DNA of 64,000 nucleotides, from assembly GCF_018691265.1 (NCBI RefSeq), contig NW_024881301.1, forward strand, positions 9,871,752-9,935,751, given 5' to 3'. The first letter of the stretch is position 1. Each line of letters begins with the position of its first letter. Shown piece by piece: positions 29,681 through 41,600 of this stretch. Both the position numbers and the translations under genes were made by a program. A model generated the notes under the pieces. It had not been told where the DNA came from. It searched no databases and saw nothing but the letters and a program-made list of their open reading frames with translations. Source of the stretch: Tyto alba (lineage: Eukaryota; Chordata; Aves; Strigiformes; Tytonidae).

Positions 29681-32600
29681 GTGAGTACCGCCCGCCCCGG
29701 AGGGGGCCGCGGGAGCCGCTGCCGGCGGCGGGGCGAGCCGGGGCAGCCCGGGGTGCCGGGGCGGTGGGTGGGCCCCCGCATGCCGCTGCCCGTCCCTGAC
29801 GGCCGTTGTCTTCCCCCCCCCCCCCCCCCCGCAGGAACTGGTGCGCCTACATCGTGAACAGGAACGTGAGCTGCTCGGTGCTGGACGGGACGGAGAGCTA
29901 CGTCCAGGCCCAGTACAAGTGCGCCTGGAACCAGTTCCCCTGCCAGCCCACCCCCGTGTAAGTAGCCGAGGAGGGAAAGCGGCTTGGCCACCCACTGCCG
30001 AGGAGAAGCGGTCGCTGCAGCTGCGCTCGGGCCCTTCCCAGCACCCCAAAAAAAAGCGTGTGGCAAGTGCAGGAGGGGGCGCACCGCCGTTCTGCTCCCC
30101 GGCGCGCCCCGAACAAAGCGCTCTCTCTCTTATTGCAAACATAAGGCTGCCGAAGCTAATTAAAGCCAGATTGAGCGCGTTGTTGGTCCCTACAGCCCGT
30201 CCGCTGCGCTCAGCTGAAAGGGGGCCGCGCTGGCTCGCCTCGCCTCGCCTCGCCTCTCCGCGCAGCGCGGTGGGGCTCGCAAGGCGGGCGGTGGGCACGC
30301 AGGCCGCTTTCGGCGGGCGGTGGGAGCGCCAGCGCCTGCTGGGGGCACACCTACGCACCCAGGTACAGATTTGCCCGGCTACGGCGGCGCTCAGAAGCGG
30401 TTTTATAGTTGCTCTGTGTTGCTGGGTCAGTGCGTAACAGCGAGGGAGAGCCAGGAACGTGAGCCAGAACATTTGCAATCTGTGTATCCCTGTCAGTTGT
30501 CCAGCAAGGAGAGCAGCCAGTGCGGAGGTTTTTTTTTTTTTTTTTTTGCAGGGGGTAATTCAGAGTTATTTGTTTGAGTTGAAGCTTCATGCTGTTGAGT
30601 GTGACCGCGTGGTGGTCTGTAGTGTGACCACCTGCGGCGCGGTGTGCTGTCTCGAGGCTGTGTGAGCCCACAGGTACAGCTGGAGTCAGGGAACAGCTGG
30701 ATCTCACTTACCTCCTGGCTAATATCAGACAAATCCCCTTTCCTCAGTTCCCCACTCGAAAAGCGGTGATATTTGCACACTTCTCTGTGAAAGCTGTAGG
30801 TGATGAGCACTGTGAAACCATTTCATCTCCCCCAGAAGTCAGTGGAAGGACATCCATAGATTTTCATGGGATTAGGTTCAGAGTTGGGCTGAGGTGATGA
30901 TGAGGATTCTTTTACAACAAAGAATAACTAGTTTGTAGTTTGACATGAAACAGGATGAGGCTGATGCTGCTAGGTCCTAGGTGCTACTAAAATAAGACTG
31001 CAAACATCAATGATGCTGCTGCCCTGGGGTCTGTGACAGTAGGTGTTGGGCACTTGGCATTCAAGTGCACTGTTTTCTGTTTGTTTGGATTGTTATTTTT
31101 GTTAAAAAAAAAAACAACTTTACTCTATTGAATATATAAACACTGGAATCTGAGGGAAATAACAAAGACAGCAGACAGCTGAGTAACACCGTCTTGTGTA
31201 ATTTCCCTTGTTCCTCTTTGGAGTGTCAAACTGGCCATTTTGGACTTCTGACTGAGTTTATGGGCTGTGTAATGGGGTGTGCCCTCTGTTGTGTGGAGTC
31301 TTAATGTGGGAGCTACAGAGGAGTGAGGAGGGGTTGAAACTGAGCTCTTTGAACACATACATCACCAAGCATTAAGATAAGGAATTTCAGGGGTAGTAAA
31401 TGAGGATTTCCTTGAACTATCTGCTAGTAGGTAATGAAGAAAGTGCAAAGGCATTGCTTCTAGCTCAGGAAATTCCTGAACCAAGAACTGCTTGAGCGGG
31501 TGAGATCTTTGACAGGAATCAGAAGGGGAAGCCCAGCTTCAGCAGGGGGGGGCTGGACTGGGTGACCTCCAGAAGTCCCATCCCTTCCAAATTACTCTGT
31601 GGTTCTGTGAAATGGCATTGTCTGTCCTTGTGCTTCTAAACATCTGGAGTTGGCTGCTGTCAGAACGAGAATATGGGACTAAACAGACGTTTGGTCTCGC
31701 CTGCTATGGCCGATCTCATGGGATTTTTTTGTTCTTTTGAGAATGGAATTACATACTTATCATAACCTTTTGTTTCTTCAATTTGACTTTCTTTGGTGAA
31801 CATCACTGTTACTTTCTTCGTAACTGTAATGGCAACTGCAAAATAATTCCTTATTCTTGACACAAAATATTTTAGGTACTTATTACAGCATCAGCTGATT
31901 AACACTGAAAGCAGCTGGAATATCAAAAACTTGAAATTTTATTGTGTTCAAAACTCTCTGTTTATAGGCTGTGACTTTTATTGCTCTGTCTGTTGCTGGT
32001 ATACACATTCTCTTAGTGGTAGAGTAAGAAAGGAAGTAACCCAATGCATTTGAAATATACAGTTCAGTCCTGCAAAATCCGGCAAACCCCTAACTTTATT
32101 CCTGTGAAAAGTATTGTTTAATTCCATAGAAGTAGTGGTCTGAATAACAAAATGTGTTTATAAAAGTTTCTTAGCTAATGTTGACAAAAATAGGACAGGA
32201 AAGGGCTATAAAAGCAACAAAGAAATGACTGTGAGGACTTCTCTGAAATTATTCTATTTTTTCCATTATACTCTTACATAGAGAGGTCAAAAATGAACTA
32301 AATGGCAGATATTCATTGCAATAAACTACAGTCCCTGTATAGTTTCTTCCTGATACCCATGGTTCATCTAAGAGCTCATTCTGCTGCAGACAGTGGGGAC
32401 AGTGAGATCTAAATCAAACAGAGTTTGTTAACTGTATCATAGATGTGTGGGTTTTATTAGTACTTCAGTACTATTAGGGATTTTTTTATTGGTCAGTGGA
32501 TTTACTGTTGATTTAAATTAGTTTAAGACTAGTTTAAAGAGCCTTTCCAGTGTTTAGGTACAGTCTAGGTTATGCATAACAATTACTTAAATTAAAAAGC

Positions 32601-35600
32601 TCACTTTATTTTATATGGGAGTGTTTAATTGCCTTATACATACAGTGTACTCCTGAATTCCACGTTCTTCACATACAAGAGAGTGTGTATTGCAGCTGTG
32701 GATTATAGTTAGCACTGATTTTTGTTGATTTTTTTTTTTTTTAATTTTTTTTAGAAATAAAATCATATGCGTGCATGAATCTTTTTTTATCTACCATTCA
32801 GGTACATTAAAATATCTGTTACCTGAAAAAAACCACCGCTGTTGGAACAACTGCACTTCTAGGAGTGTTAACTGTAATTTCAGTTTGGCTTCAGGGTTTA
32901 TTTCCTGAAATGTTTGTTGAAATTCAGGAAATTATTACACTTCACTGTTCAACTGTTTTATAGGTATTTAAGCTTGATAGTGCACTTCCGCACTGAAAAG
33001 TAAGTGAATGCTTTGGCTGATTACGGTGTCAAGGATAAATGTGAGTTGAAGTGTGGCTGCTTAAGAGATAGAAAGAGAGGGAGTATAAAGAAAAAGCAGA
33101 AGGGCCCTTTGAAGTATGTTCCCTTTGAAGTATGGGGGGCTCCCGATTTATTTTTCTTAAAACTGTGACTAGCAAAGGAGAGGGGAACTTTGTTATTAAT
33201 GGGTCATTAGACTGAAGGATACTTATACAAAAATATTAGTGTTTTTACCCACTAAAAAGAACTTGTATGTTTTGAAATTTAATATTGCTTCATAATTAAC
33301 TGACCCTTCCCCACTTCTTTTGTTGTGAATTTCCTTTCCTGGCTTTCTTATGAGTGATTTAGTAACTTAATTAGCATTATTAGCAATTTGTAGCTAATAG
33401 TCTTGTCTGATTTTAAAGAAAAATGTATTGCCCTTCTGGCTAGATCCTACACACTCTTCAGGGTTGTGGTTTCTCTTGGACATCCTCTGGTCAATGTAGC
33501 CACTTCAGGGTAGGATGTTGTTATATAAGTTGTTTGTTTTGCCTCTTATGCTGTAGAGTATGTTGGGACACCTGGCTGTAACACAGGTGCTCCAGTTTAT
33601 GGCCCAGCATTTTTGGGCAAAGCCACTTTCACTAGTAAGGTTTTAGTTTTAAAGTTTGAAGTGAATTGAAGCAGTTGAAGCAGAGGGATGTTTTCTGGCT
33701 TTCCATCTTTGCTACAGAACCGGCAAATGGGACTTCCCTGTATGAGGTAGTAAATCAAACAGGAAAAAATTTAGATTGGGAAGAACCTCTGGAGGTCATG
33801 TAACCCTCTGAAACCCCCAGCTAACAGCAGAGCCAGCTTCAAAGTTCGATCAAGTTGCCCAGGATGTTTTATCATCATGGGTAATGTTCAATCAAGTAGA
33901 AGAAAGGATATTTTATCAGATCCCCTAATTCAAGTACCAGCCCCCATTGACACTGCTCATGTGAGTAAAGATATTTGTGTAATCAAGTGTGTAACGAGTC
34001 AGGTCCTTAGCTTGTGGAGAGTGGATTTCATGATTAAGTGTAGGCGTCTCATCTTAACACTAATGTTAAACGTGTAATGAGCAAATCCGTTATTTCACTA
34101 GGTTGCGCATACTTAGAAAATGGTCAGGAAAATGATGAATGAATCAATAGCTAAATTAGCAAGCTGCTTCAAATCTCTCATTGAGCAATACTTTCCAACT
34201 TCTTCTCATTTCATACTTCTGAATGACTGTAAATAAGCCCACTGCCAATCTAATAATGGTTTTAATCATTGCCAAGAGGAAGATTTAAGGCAAAAGATTG
34301 AAATAACTTTAGAGACTGTTACTGCTAGTTTTCTGTAATCATAAATATCAGGATATATGACTATACTTATGAGTAACACACAGCTTTTAATAAGCAGTAT
34401 TCAATTTTTATTAATAAAATAATATTGAGTAAAAGTGGAAATTTTATTACTCAAAAACAGCATATCAGACTTCCAGTTCATTTGAATTACTTAATCAATT
34501 TACCATTTTCTGGCAACCCCAAACAACCTGGGTGGAGCTTGTCAGCCCCAGTCTAGGAACATGTAGGAAATCCACACGTAGTTTTCAGCCCTTCAACAGT
34601 CGCAATGTGGTTTTCTCTGAGACTGTTCAGTCTCCGAGAAATTAAGCATACAGGCCAGCGTCAGCATGCTCAGCACCAGGCAGGGTCAAACCTAAGATAT
34701 ACATGTCAGCGCAGATCGAAGCCCATGTTTGCCAGTGGCTTCTAGCAATGCATATCTCATAAGAAAAACTTCCAGGATGCACAAAACCTTGAAGGGGAAG
34801 TGAGAGCTCTTTAATGTTTCCCCTCCAAATATCTAGAAAGGTCTTTAGGACTTTTTTTTTTTCCTAGTTAGTGTATTTTGTATGAAGCAGAATTTCTTTG
34901 TACAGGCTCCAGCTAGCTGACTGCATAGGGAGGTTAGCCTAAGGGGTTGTGCATTGAAAATATTAAGGAAACTTAAAAAACTTCAGAACGTACTTTAGTT
35001 TCCTGGAGTGTTTGTTTGAAAATCTTTGAGCGCCTGCTGGGTGTGGTAAACTTTCCTGGCTGTCTCCCTGAGCTTGAAATTGTGCATCTCTGCATCCACG
35101 CACTGAACACAACAGAGTGTTTCTTTTTCTGGGAACTGGACAGGGAACTTTAATTTCACACATCGTTCGAGTTTGTTGCAATAATTCAAAAAAAATCACA
35201 AACTGCTCCTCGGTTCACATTAATGTAAATAATTAGAGTTTTTGTGCTTTTCTGGTTTGAGAAATGTGTGACCTGGAGGTCTGGGGTCTTTTCTGTTAAG
35301 CACCAAACTGTTGCCAAAACAACAAATTGTTAATTTTAGGGAGCTGCTGACCTGTTTAAGGCAGCCTATTTTGTCATAGATCACCCAAATAACCAAGGAA
35401 CATTCTGCACCATTAGAAAGTGAGCAGTGCCAGTTTTACATCTTGCGAATTATTACTCCCATCTGACTTCTTTTTTGCATTCACATCTCATCTTTCCTCT
35501 CCCCTCTGGTTTACTTTTGACTTTGTCTTGAAAAGTATCAGATCTCAAAACAATGCTGCATTTTATTCTGAAAGTTGGTGTCCCAGCTAATCCGACAGGT

Positions 35601-38600
35601 TAGGTCTTGCATTCATGAAAGTATTGGTTATCTATTCTATCTGTGTATGTTTCCAAATAATCTGTCAGCAGTAGCTCTTTCTTGGAATGATTCTAGAAAT
35701 AAGCTTGTTTCATGGGCAGAGAAGCAGAAGAGATCCTACTGGAGCTCAGTTTCTCAGGCAGTGTTATCAGGAGCAGTGCTCTGCATCCTCACTTGCCCTT
35801 TCCACTGGTGTAAGGTGGGAAACTTGGTCCCTGCTGCTGGAAGAGGCAGGTGAGGATGTTGTTACCACGTAACCTTTTGCAAAGTTGCTACTGTTCCATC
35901 ACACTTAGACTAAATCATAGTGCTGCTCTACAAAATTTTTCTGAAATCCTTCTGAAAGGACTGTAGTTTCAGGGTTCTCCTATCCCATTTTATTTAGTGG
36001 ATTTTTAGTAGCTTACTGTTGGTCTGTCAGTATGTGGTTTACTGGCGTAGATTTATCTTGCGACAGAATGGAAGAAAGCAACCATGTAAGATGATTCAAG
36101 ATTGTAAATCCCAAGAGTGAAGCTCTGCTTTGAGCCTTGCCACAGACTGTGGCTGTAAGTTACTTAAATGCACCCTGTGTCCTGGTTTCTTGGCTATTAA
36201 GAAGAGGACGCCTACCTTGCTTTCAGGAGTGGTAACTAATGAACATTAAGAATACTAAAATTTTAAACCTGAAACTGATTTTTTTTTGGCATTTCCTACT
36301 GGATTTCAATGCTCAGCTTTTTAAAAATAAAATCCTTGTCAGCTGAGAGTTAGATGTGTGTGTGAATGGATATATACATACAACAACTAGAAGTAACTAA
36401 GAAGAAACATTTCTCTCCCAAGGGAGAAAATTGTATTTTGAATCTCAGTTTTTTGGATAGAAGAATTCTAACTGACATGAATGGCATCAAAATTCACTGC
36501 ATAAGTAATGAACAATGGCACTTCTGGAGGTTTTGAATGGATCTACAAATGAAACCTGTGATGGTGTCTGAGAATAGTTGGGCATTTTTTGTCTTCTACC
36601 AGATCTTGTAATCTTCTGCTTCTCTTTTTGGAGGGAAAAAAAAAAAAAAAAAGTGAACTTCGTAGTAAAATTCAGCCAGATTCTCTCAGATGTTCAGCAT
36701 TAAAGAGAACCATGTGAGAGGGACCAGGCTGTAGTGAGCTGATTTGGACACTGTGATTCTCTGCTCCTTCCCTGGCACCAACAGATGAGGGGCTGGTGTT
36801 CTTTAGGGGTAGAGGAAAGCAACTTTTCTCTCTCCATCCTCAGAGTTGATATGCTAGGGATGTAGTGGGAAGGCAGAATACAAGTCACCTGTGCCAGGTC
36901 TCTGCCCCCTAGCAATTTCTTCCAGACAGACGACAATCTCCGCTCCCATCATGCTTTCCAGGTGGTGTGAAGGCACAGAATAAACAATAAACACTGGAAA
37001 AAGTACTTAGTCTCTAATTCTCATTCATATTTTATGACACATTTAGTAAAATTACAGTGCTTTTGTAGTCTGGTATTAAAACACTCTTTGCAGTGACCTG
37101 GATGGGTGATTTCTTGGCTGAGTACACAACAGGCAGCTGCATTCCCGCAGATGCACAGTGCTTTGACTTGTTCTCTCACTTTCCTTTGGTTTCAGTCCCT
37201 GCTAATGCTCTCAGCCAGTAGCACTTTTTTATTCAGGATTTAGCTCAGAATAGATCTGTTGCAAATCTTGGCCATGCAATACATTAATGCAGACTTTATT
37301 AAAAGCACCCTTACATGCCTGAACAAGAGCAGAGAAGCTGAGCCTCCTTGGTAATGTTGCACTAGTGGAGGTCATAATAACTTTATGTATTCCACAGGAG
37401 TGCCTCAAAATTGTGTTTTTCCCAGTGCAAACAATTTTGAAACACTCTCTGTTTGCTTTTGATAATGTATGTTAGGGCCTGATTATATTATATAAAGACC
37501 TGACCATGGCCTTTTGGGAACTTCATTTGGGATGCCTGTGACTGGGCCAGGCACTGGGCTAGTGGGTAAAGTCAGTGGCATTTTTTTGAAGAAAAAGTAA
37601 TTCCCTAGACCCCAGCACTTGCAAACACATGTACTGACCTTCTTTATATAAATTTTGGAAAGCAAAAATGCTGGCTAGAGGAAGAGTAGCAGTGAAAAGA
37701 TGAGACTTCCTTAAGTCCATCTGTAAGAAGCAGCTTAGTGTCTCTGATGCCAGATCAAAAAAACTATTTTGAGGGTTCACTAGGATTCTTTTTAAGTGGA
37801 TTTTTGCTGCAACTTATAATTGGGATTTATTACCAATTCTATGACTTGCTTCTGCTGAACACCTAGACTTCTGTAGGCTAATTTATTCCTGTCAAAACAT
37901 CTTTTCACCACTTGCTATAAACGCCTTAGGATAAACTCTTAGTAAAGACATATTTTTCTCAAATTAAGCTCATCTGGGGGCTGGAACACAAACTAGCTGC
38001 CAATGCTGCCATGTAGTAGCAAGGTTACAAAATAAGAATGTCCAGAGGTGCGATTTGACTCACCCTAACTTTGGTTGTCTACCGGTCAGAGGGATGAACG
38101 TTAACATGGGAGCTTAGACACCTGCAGTAGTGGTGACTGAATGGCTTCAGGACAAGATGCAGCCCTGTTTTGACTCTGCTGGCTGTATCGACTATATTTT
38201 TGTTGGCCCTAATGGAAATACAGCTAGTGCCTGTCCATACCTACGTATCAGGCACCTGAAATTCAGGTGTGCTGAAACTCACTGTTACAGACAATCGCTA
38301 AAAGTCTCCATGATTTCATTGGAACTAGGATTGCTGCCACCATTTGTAGGGGTTGCAATTAGGTCTGCATTCTTGGGAAACAGAAAACCTGGGATCAGCT
38401 GGTTCTAGTCTAGTAACTGTGTAGTATAAATGGCCAACTTATGTATATTTTCAGCGCAAGCCTTTGCAGCTTACAAAATAAAAAATACCTGGTCAAAATA
38501 TGATGGCATTTAATTATATCTTCTAGGTTAGTATTTTTGGGGGGTGTCTATGTGCTACTTCAGCACTCCCATTGAAATATATTGGAGATTTGGATGACTG

Positions 38601-41600
38601 GGACATGCAAGAGCAGTCCATATAATTTACAAATAATGGATCTACACTCATTAAAAGCACTAAATAATGAAGATTTGTTATCTTCTATTCAATAAGACTG
38701 TGATTTGCAGGCTGCTGAAATTATGGGACCTGTTCCAACGACTACAGAATTTTGGACAAACCTTAAAGTTTTGTGCTCAGAATAAACATTTTATATGCTG
38801 CTTATGTAGAAACATATGCTGATTCTGCATTCCCTTCCACACAGTAAGGATGTGGTGGCACTTATCTCGTTGCATTTCCCAAAAGGTTGAATGTTAATAT
38901 CTAGTTACAGAACTGAGCCATATGTTTTCCCACCAGTTTCATCCAAATGTTTCTGATTTGTTTTATCGCTATTAGGTGACATTCCAAATATCAGTGCTAA
39001 CTGCTTCCTTCTGTGGTTTAGCACCCTGAGAAAATTGTAGCTTGTTCCCTAGTCAAAATGTCTAGCATTTGCAGCAGACATATTTTTAATTAAGCACTTT
39101 CCTAAGAAAATACTTTTCTCTCAAAGAGAAGGAATTTTTGAATGCTATTGCCACACTGTATGACTATTTCAGCTATGAAATACTTAGGCATTAAAAGTGG
39201 AGATTTTCATTAGCATTCTGAATGTGTTTTCTCATTTGATCTGCATATTGAATTCATGCTGAAGGTAATACTTATTGGTAGTTAAAAGCCTGTTGTGGAA
39301 AGACTCCTAAAAACCAGCTGTTCTGATTTTCTCTGTTGTGAGGAAAGATTAGAGACTGTAGAAGTCACCCTTTCTTTATTCATGCTTTCTGAAATAATTA
39401 TTTAATTTGTAGTATTTAGCTCAATACACCACAGGGATATATAACCATCATCTTGGGCTGGAAGTCCACAAGAGGATGGGATGACTAGGCACAATAAATG
39501 CTTGTGTATTGTATGTAACTTTTAACCACATAAGATTTTTTTTTTTTTAAATACCTTTGAGACACTTGTAAAAATAACTGTGTTTATTTACGCTTACTTG
39601 AATAGTCACCCAGAGGAAGATTTAATGTTTTACTATTTTAAAATTACATTCCAGCATATGCAGCCATTAAAGTGGAACGTCAGTTCTTTAAGAGACTTGA
39701 CGAAACTTTTGAGAACACTTTTGACCAAATCGCCTCACTAGGTAACTGTGTAAAGATTCACACCTACAAGATAATTGGGCCTGTTCTGTTCTAACCGTGT
39801 AACTCTACCCAGCTGCACAGAGAAGCAACATTTTGTCTCTCTAGCTACTGAGTCCATTTGTATGTTTTGTATGTTTGTGTTTGTATGTTATGTGTTGGCT
39901 GTGACTGTGAGTAAGCAAATGGATTCAGAATACCACAGATGTAAACAAAGACATGTCTGATTTCTGTATTCTAGTAGCTCGCAGACCTATATCATTAAAA
40001 TATGTAGAATCACAAATTATTCTCAGGATGTGATCCCTAGCAGAAAGTTATGGTTTGTTTTGTTAGAACTGTAACCAAGAATATAACTCTGTTCAGTGCT
40101 GTTACAACTGTTACATCCTGGCAAAATCCTGGAAGTCTCCAACTCCTTCACTGAAATCCACTGAGTGAGCGGAGTTCTGGCTTTAAAAAACGTGTTGTAT
40201 GATTGCGAATCTCCCTGGGGCTGGATGTAGGCTGGTGACTGTCATTTATCAGTGCATCTGGGGTGGTGCTGGCACAGTGACACCATTCCTTGCTTGGGCA
40301 ACTTCCACAACTGTGTATGAAGCCTACCATCGGTAGAGAAGCTGTATCAATGAAGCTGTGATTTTTAAGAAACTTTAATGTGACTGGATTCAAATTAGAA
40401 AAGTGCTAGGGTAAGTTCCTGTTTCCCAGCCTTAAGTGACTAGCCTTGCTGGAGGAAATGGGACTAGCTGTGTGATTCATTCAGCTGGACTGGCAGTACA
40501 GAGGAGCAATAGTTCTTGGTAAGTAAATCCCAATTTAATTTTTGAGCCATCCATGAGTCTAGCTGTCTTGTTACCATAGTTCAAGATGTAAAATATGAAA
40601 GCTGTTCTACATCCAGATTTTGAAGCATTTTGATTCTAGCTTATTTTTGGTCTAGGAAAATTGTGGTTTAGGATTCAGGTTGGTCTGTATTTGATGTGCC
40701 ATAGCTGAAATCAAAACAGATCCAGTTTGTGTATTCACTTGAGCTCTCAGACTTGCAGGAGTTTGTAAGGGATAGACTGCTATGACATTTTAAAAGTTGT
40801 AGGTACACATTGTTAATATTTTATAGTTTAGAATGGGAGGATTCTTCTGCATTTCAAGTAATTTTTGTATTAAGTCATATTAAAACTTTATATGTCTATT
40901 AGGATCATGAAACAATTAAATAAAAAAGAGTGAAAATGTCAAACGTGCTTATTTTTTATGTTTAAGATGGAGTATGGAAAAGTTTTATAATTTGTCCGTA
41001 TGAAAAATACTAAGCTTGATTTATTTTAGTTTGTTTATATTATTCTTTTGTATTTGGTTATGTCTTATGATTTGAGTGTTGAAGTCATATGAAGGTGTCT
41101 GCATCGATGAACATGACTACAGAGAAGGTATGCAAAGAGAAACTTGTCAGAAATATGATAGGTATGGCAGAAGTGATACAAGGAAAATTAGAGCAAAGTA
41201 GTGCACAATTTGCATAAAAATAGTTCTTATTCCTTTTATATAATTTGTTTCAGCTATATTATTAATATTTTGTTAGGAAAAAATAGAGAAGTGAATGGTG
41301 TTTGAAGAGTCAAAATACTGTAATTTTCAGGAAGGAGTTTGGCCCGGAGAAAGTATAGAGAGGAACACACACAAAATTTGGAGCAGTTAAGTGTTTTATG
41401 GAAATCAGAGAAAAGTATGTACAACCGTTTCCAGCATGTGAAAATTGATCTGGAAGTTCAAAGTTTGCATTTCAGTAATGTGGTGGTTGTGAGAGAGGTT
41501 GTAATGACTCTCAAAACCACTTCAAAACACTAAAGCATCTAGCTAAATCCTGTCACTCCTCTGACTCTGGCAGCTAGTTGGAAGGAAAGGAATGAAACCC

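Larger units (their letters stand above)
28240..30400. promoter_or_regulatory. EMILIN2: CpG island with the EMILIN2 promoter
   Basis: About 2.1 kb of very GC- and CpG-rich sequence surrounding EMILIN2 exons 1 and 2. It has a GC box of the GGGGCGGGG type near 29308-29316, G runs of 14 (29234-29247) and 10 (29292-29301), and a CRE/AP-1-like TGCGTCA at 29431-29437. No TATA box stands out. This fits a housekeeping-type promoter with dispersed start sites, probably around 29300-29500 (inference). Very long open frames on both strands here are by-products of the composition. Confidence 0.8.

Noticed and set aside
28327..29799. 490-codon plus-strand open frame across the EMILIN2 CpG island
   Set aside because: It overlaps EMILIN2 exon 1 in another frame, runs through the intron 1 donor, and is very rich in Gly, Pro, Arg and Ala, as expected from GC-rich DNA with few stop codons.
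29435..30478. 347-codon minus-strand open frame over EMILIN2 exons 1 and 2
   Set aside because: Antisense by-product of GC-rich composition; no family resemblance, and it overlaps two well-supported exons.
30540..30665. Possible internal exon after the T run and GCAG in EMILIN2 intron 2
   Set aside because: It has no matching phase or donor and no EMILIN2 homology; exons 2 and 3 join exactly inside the EMI domain.
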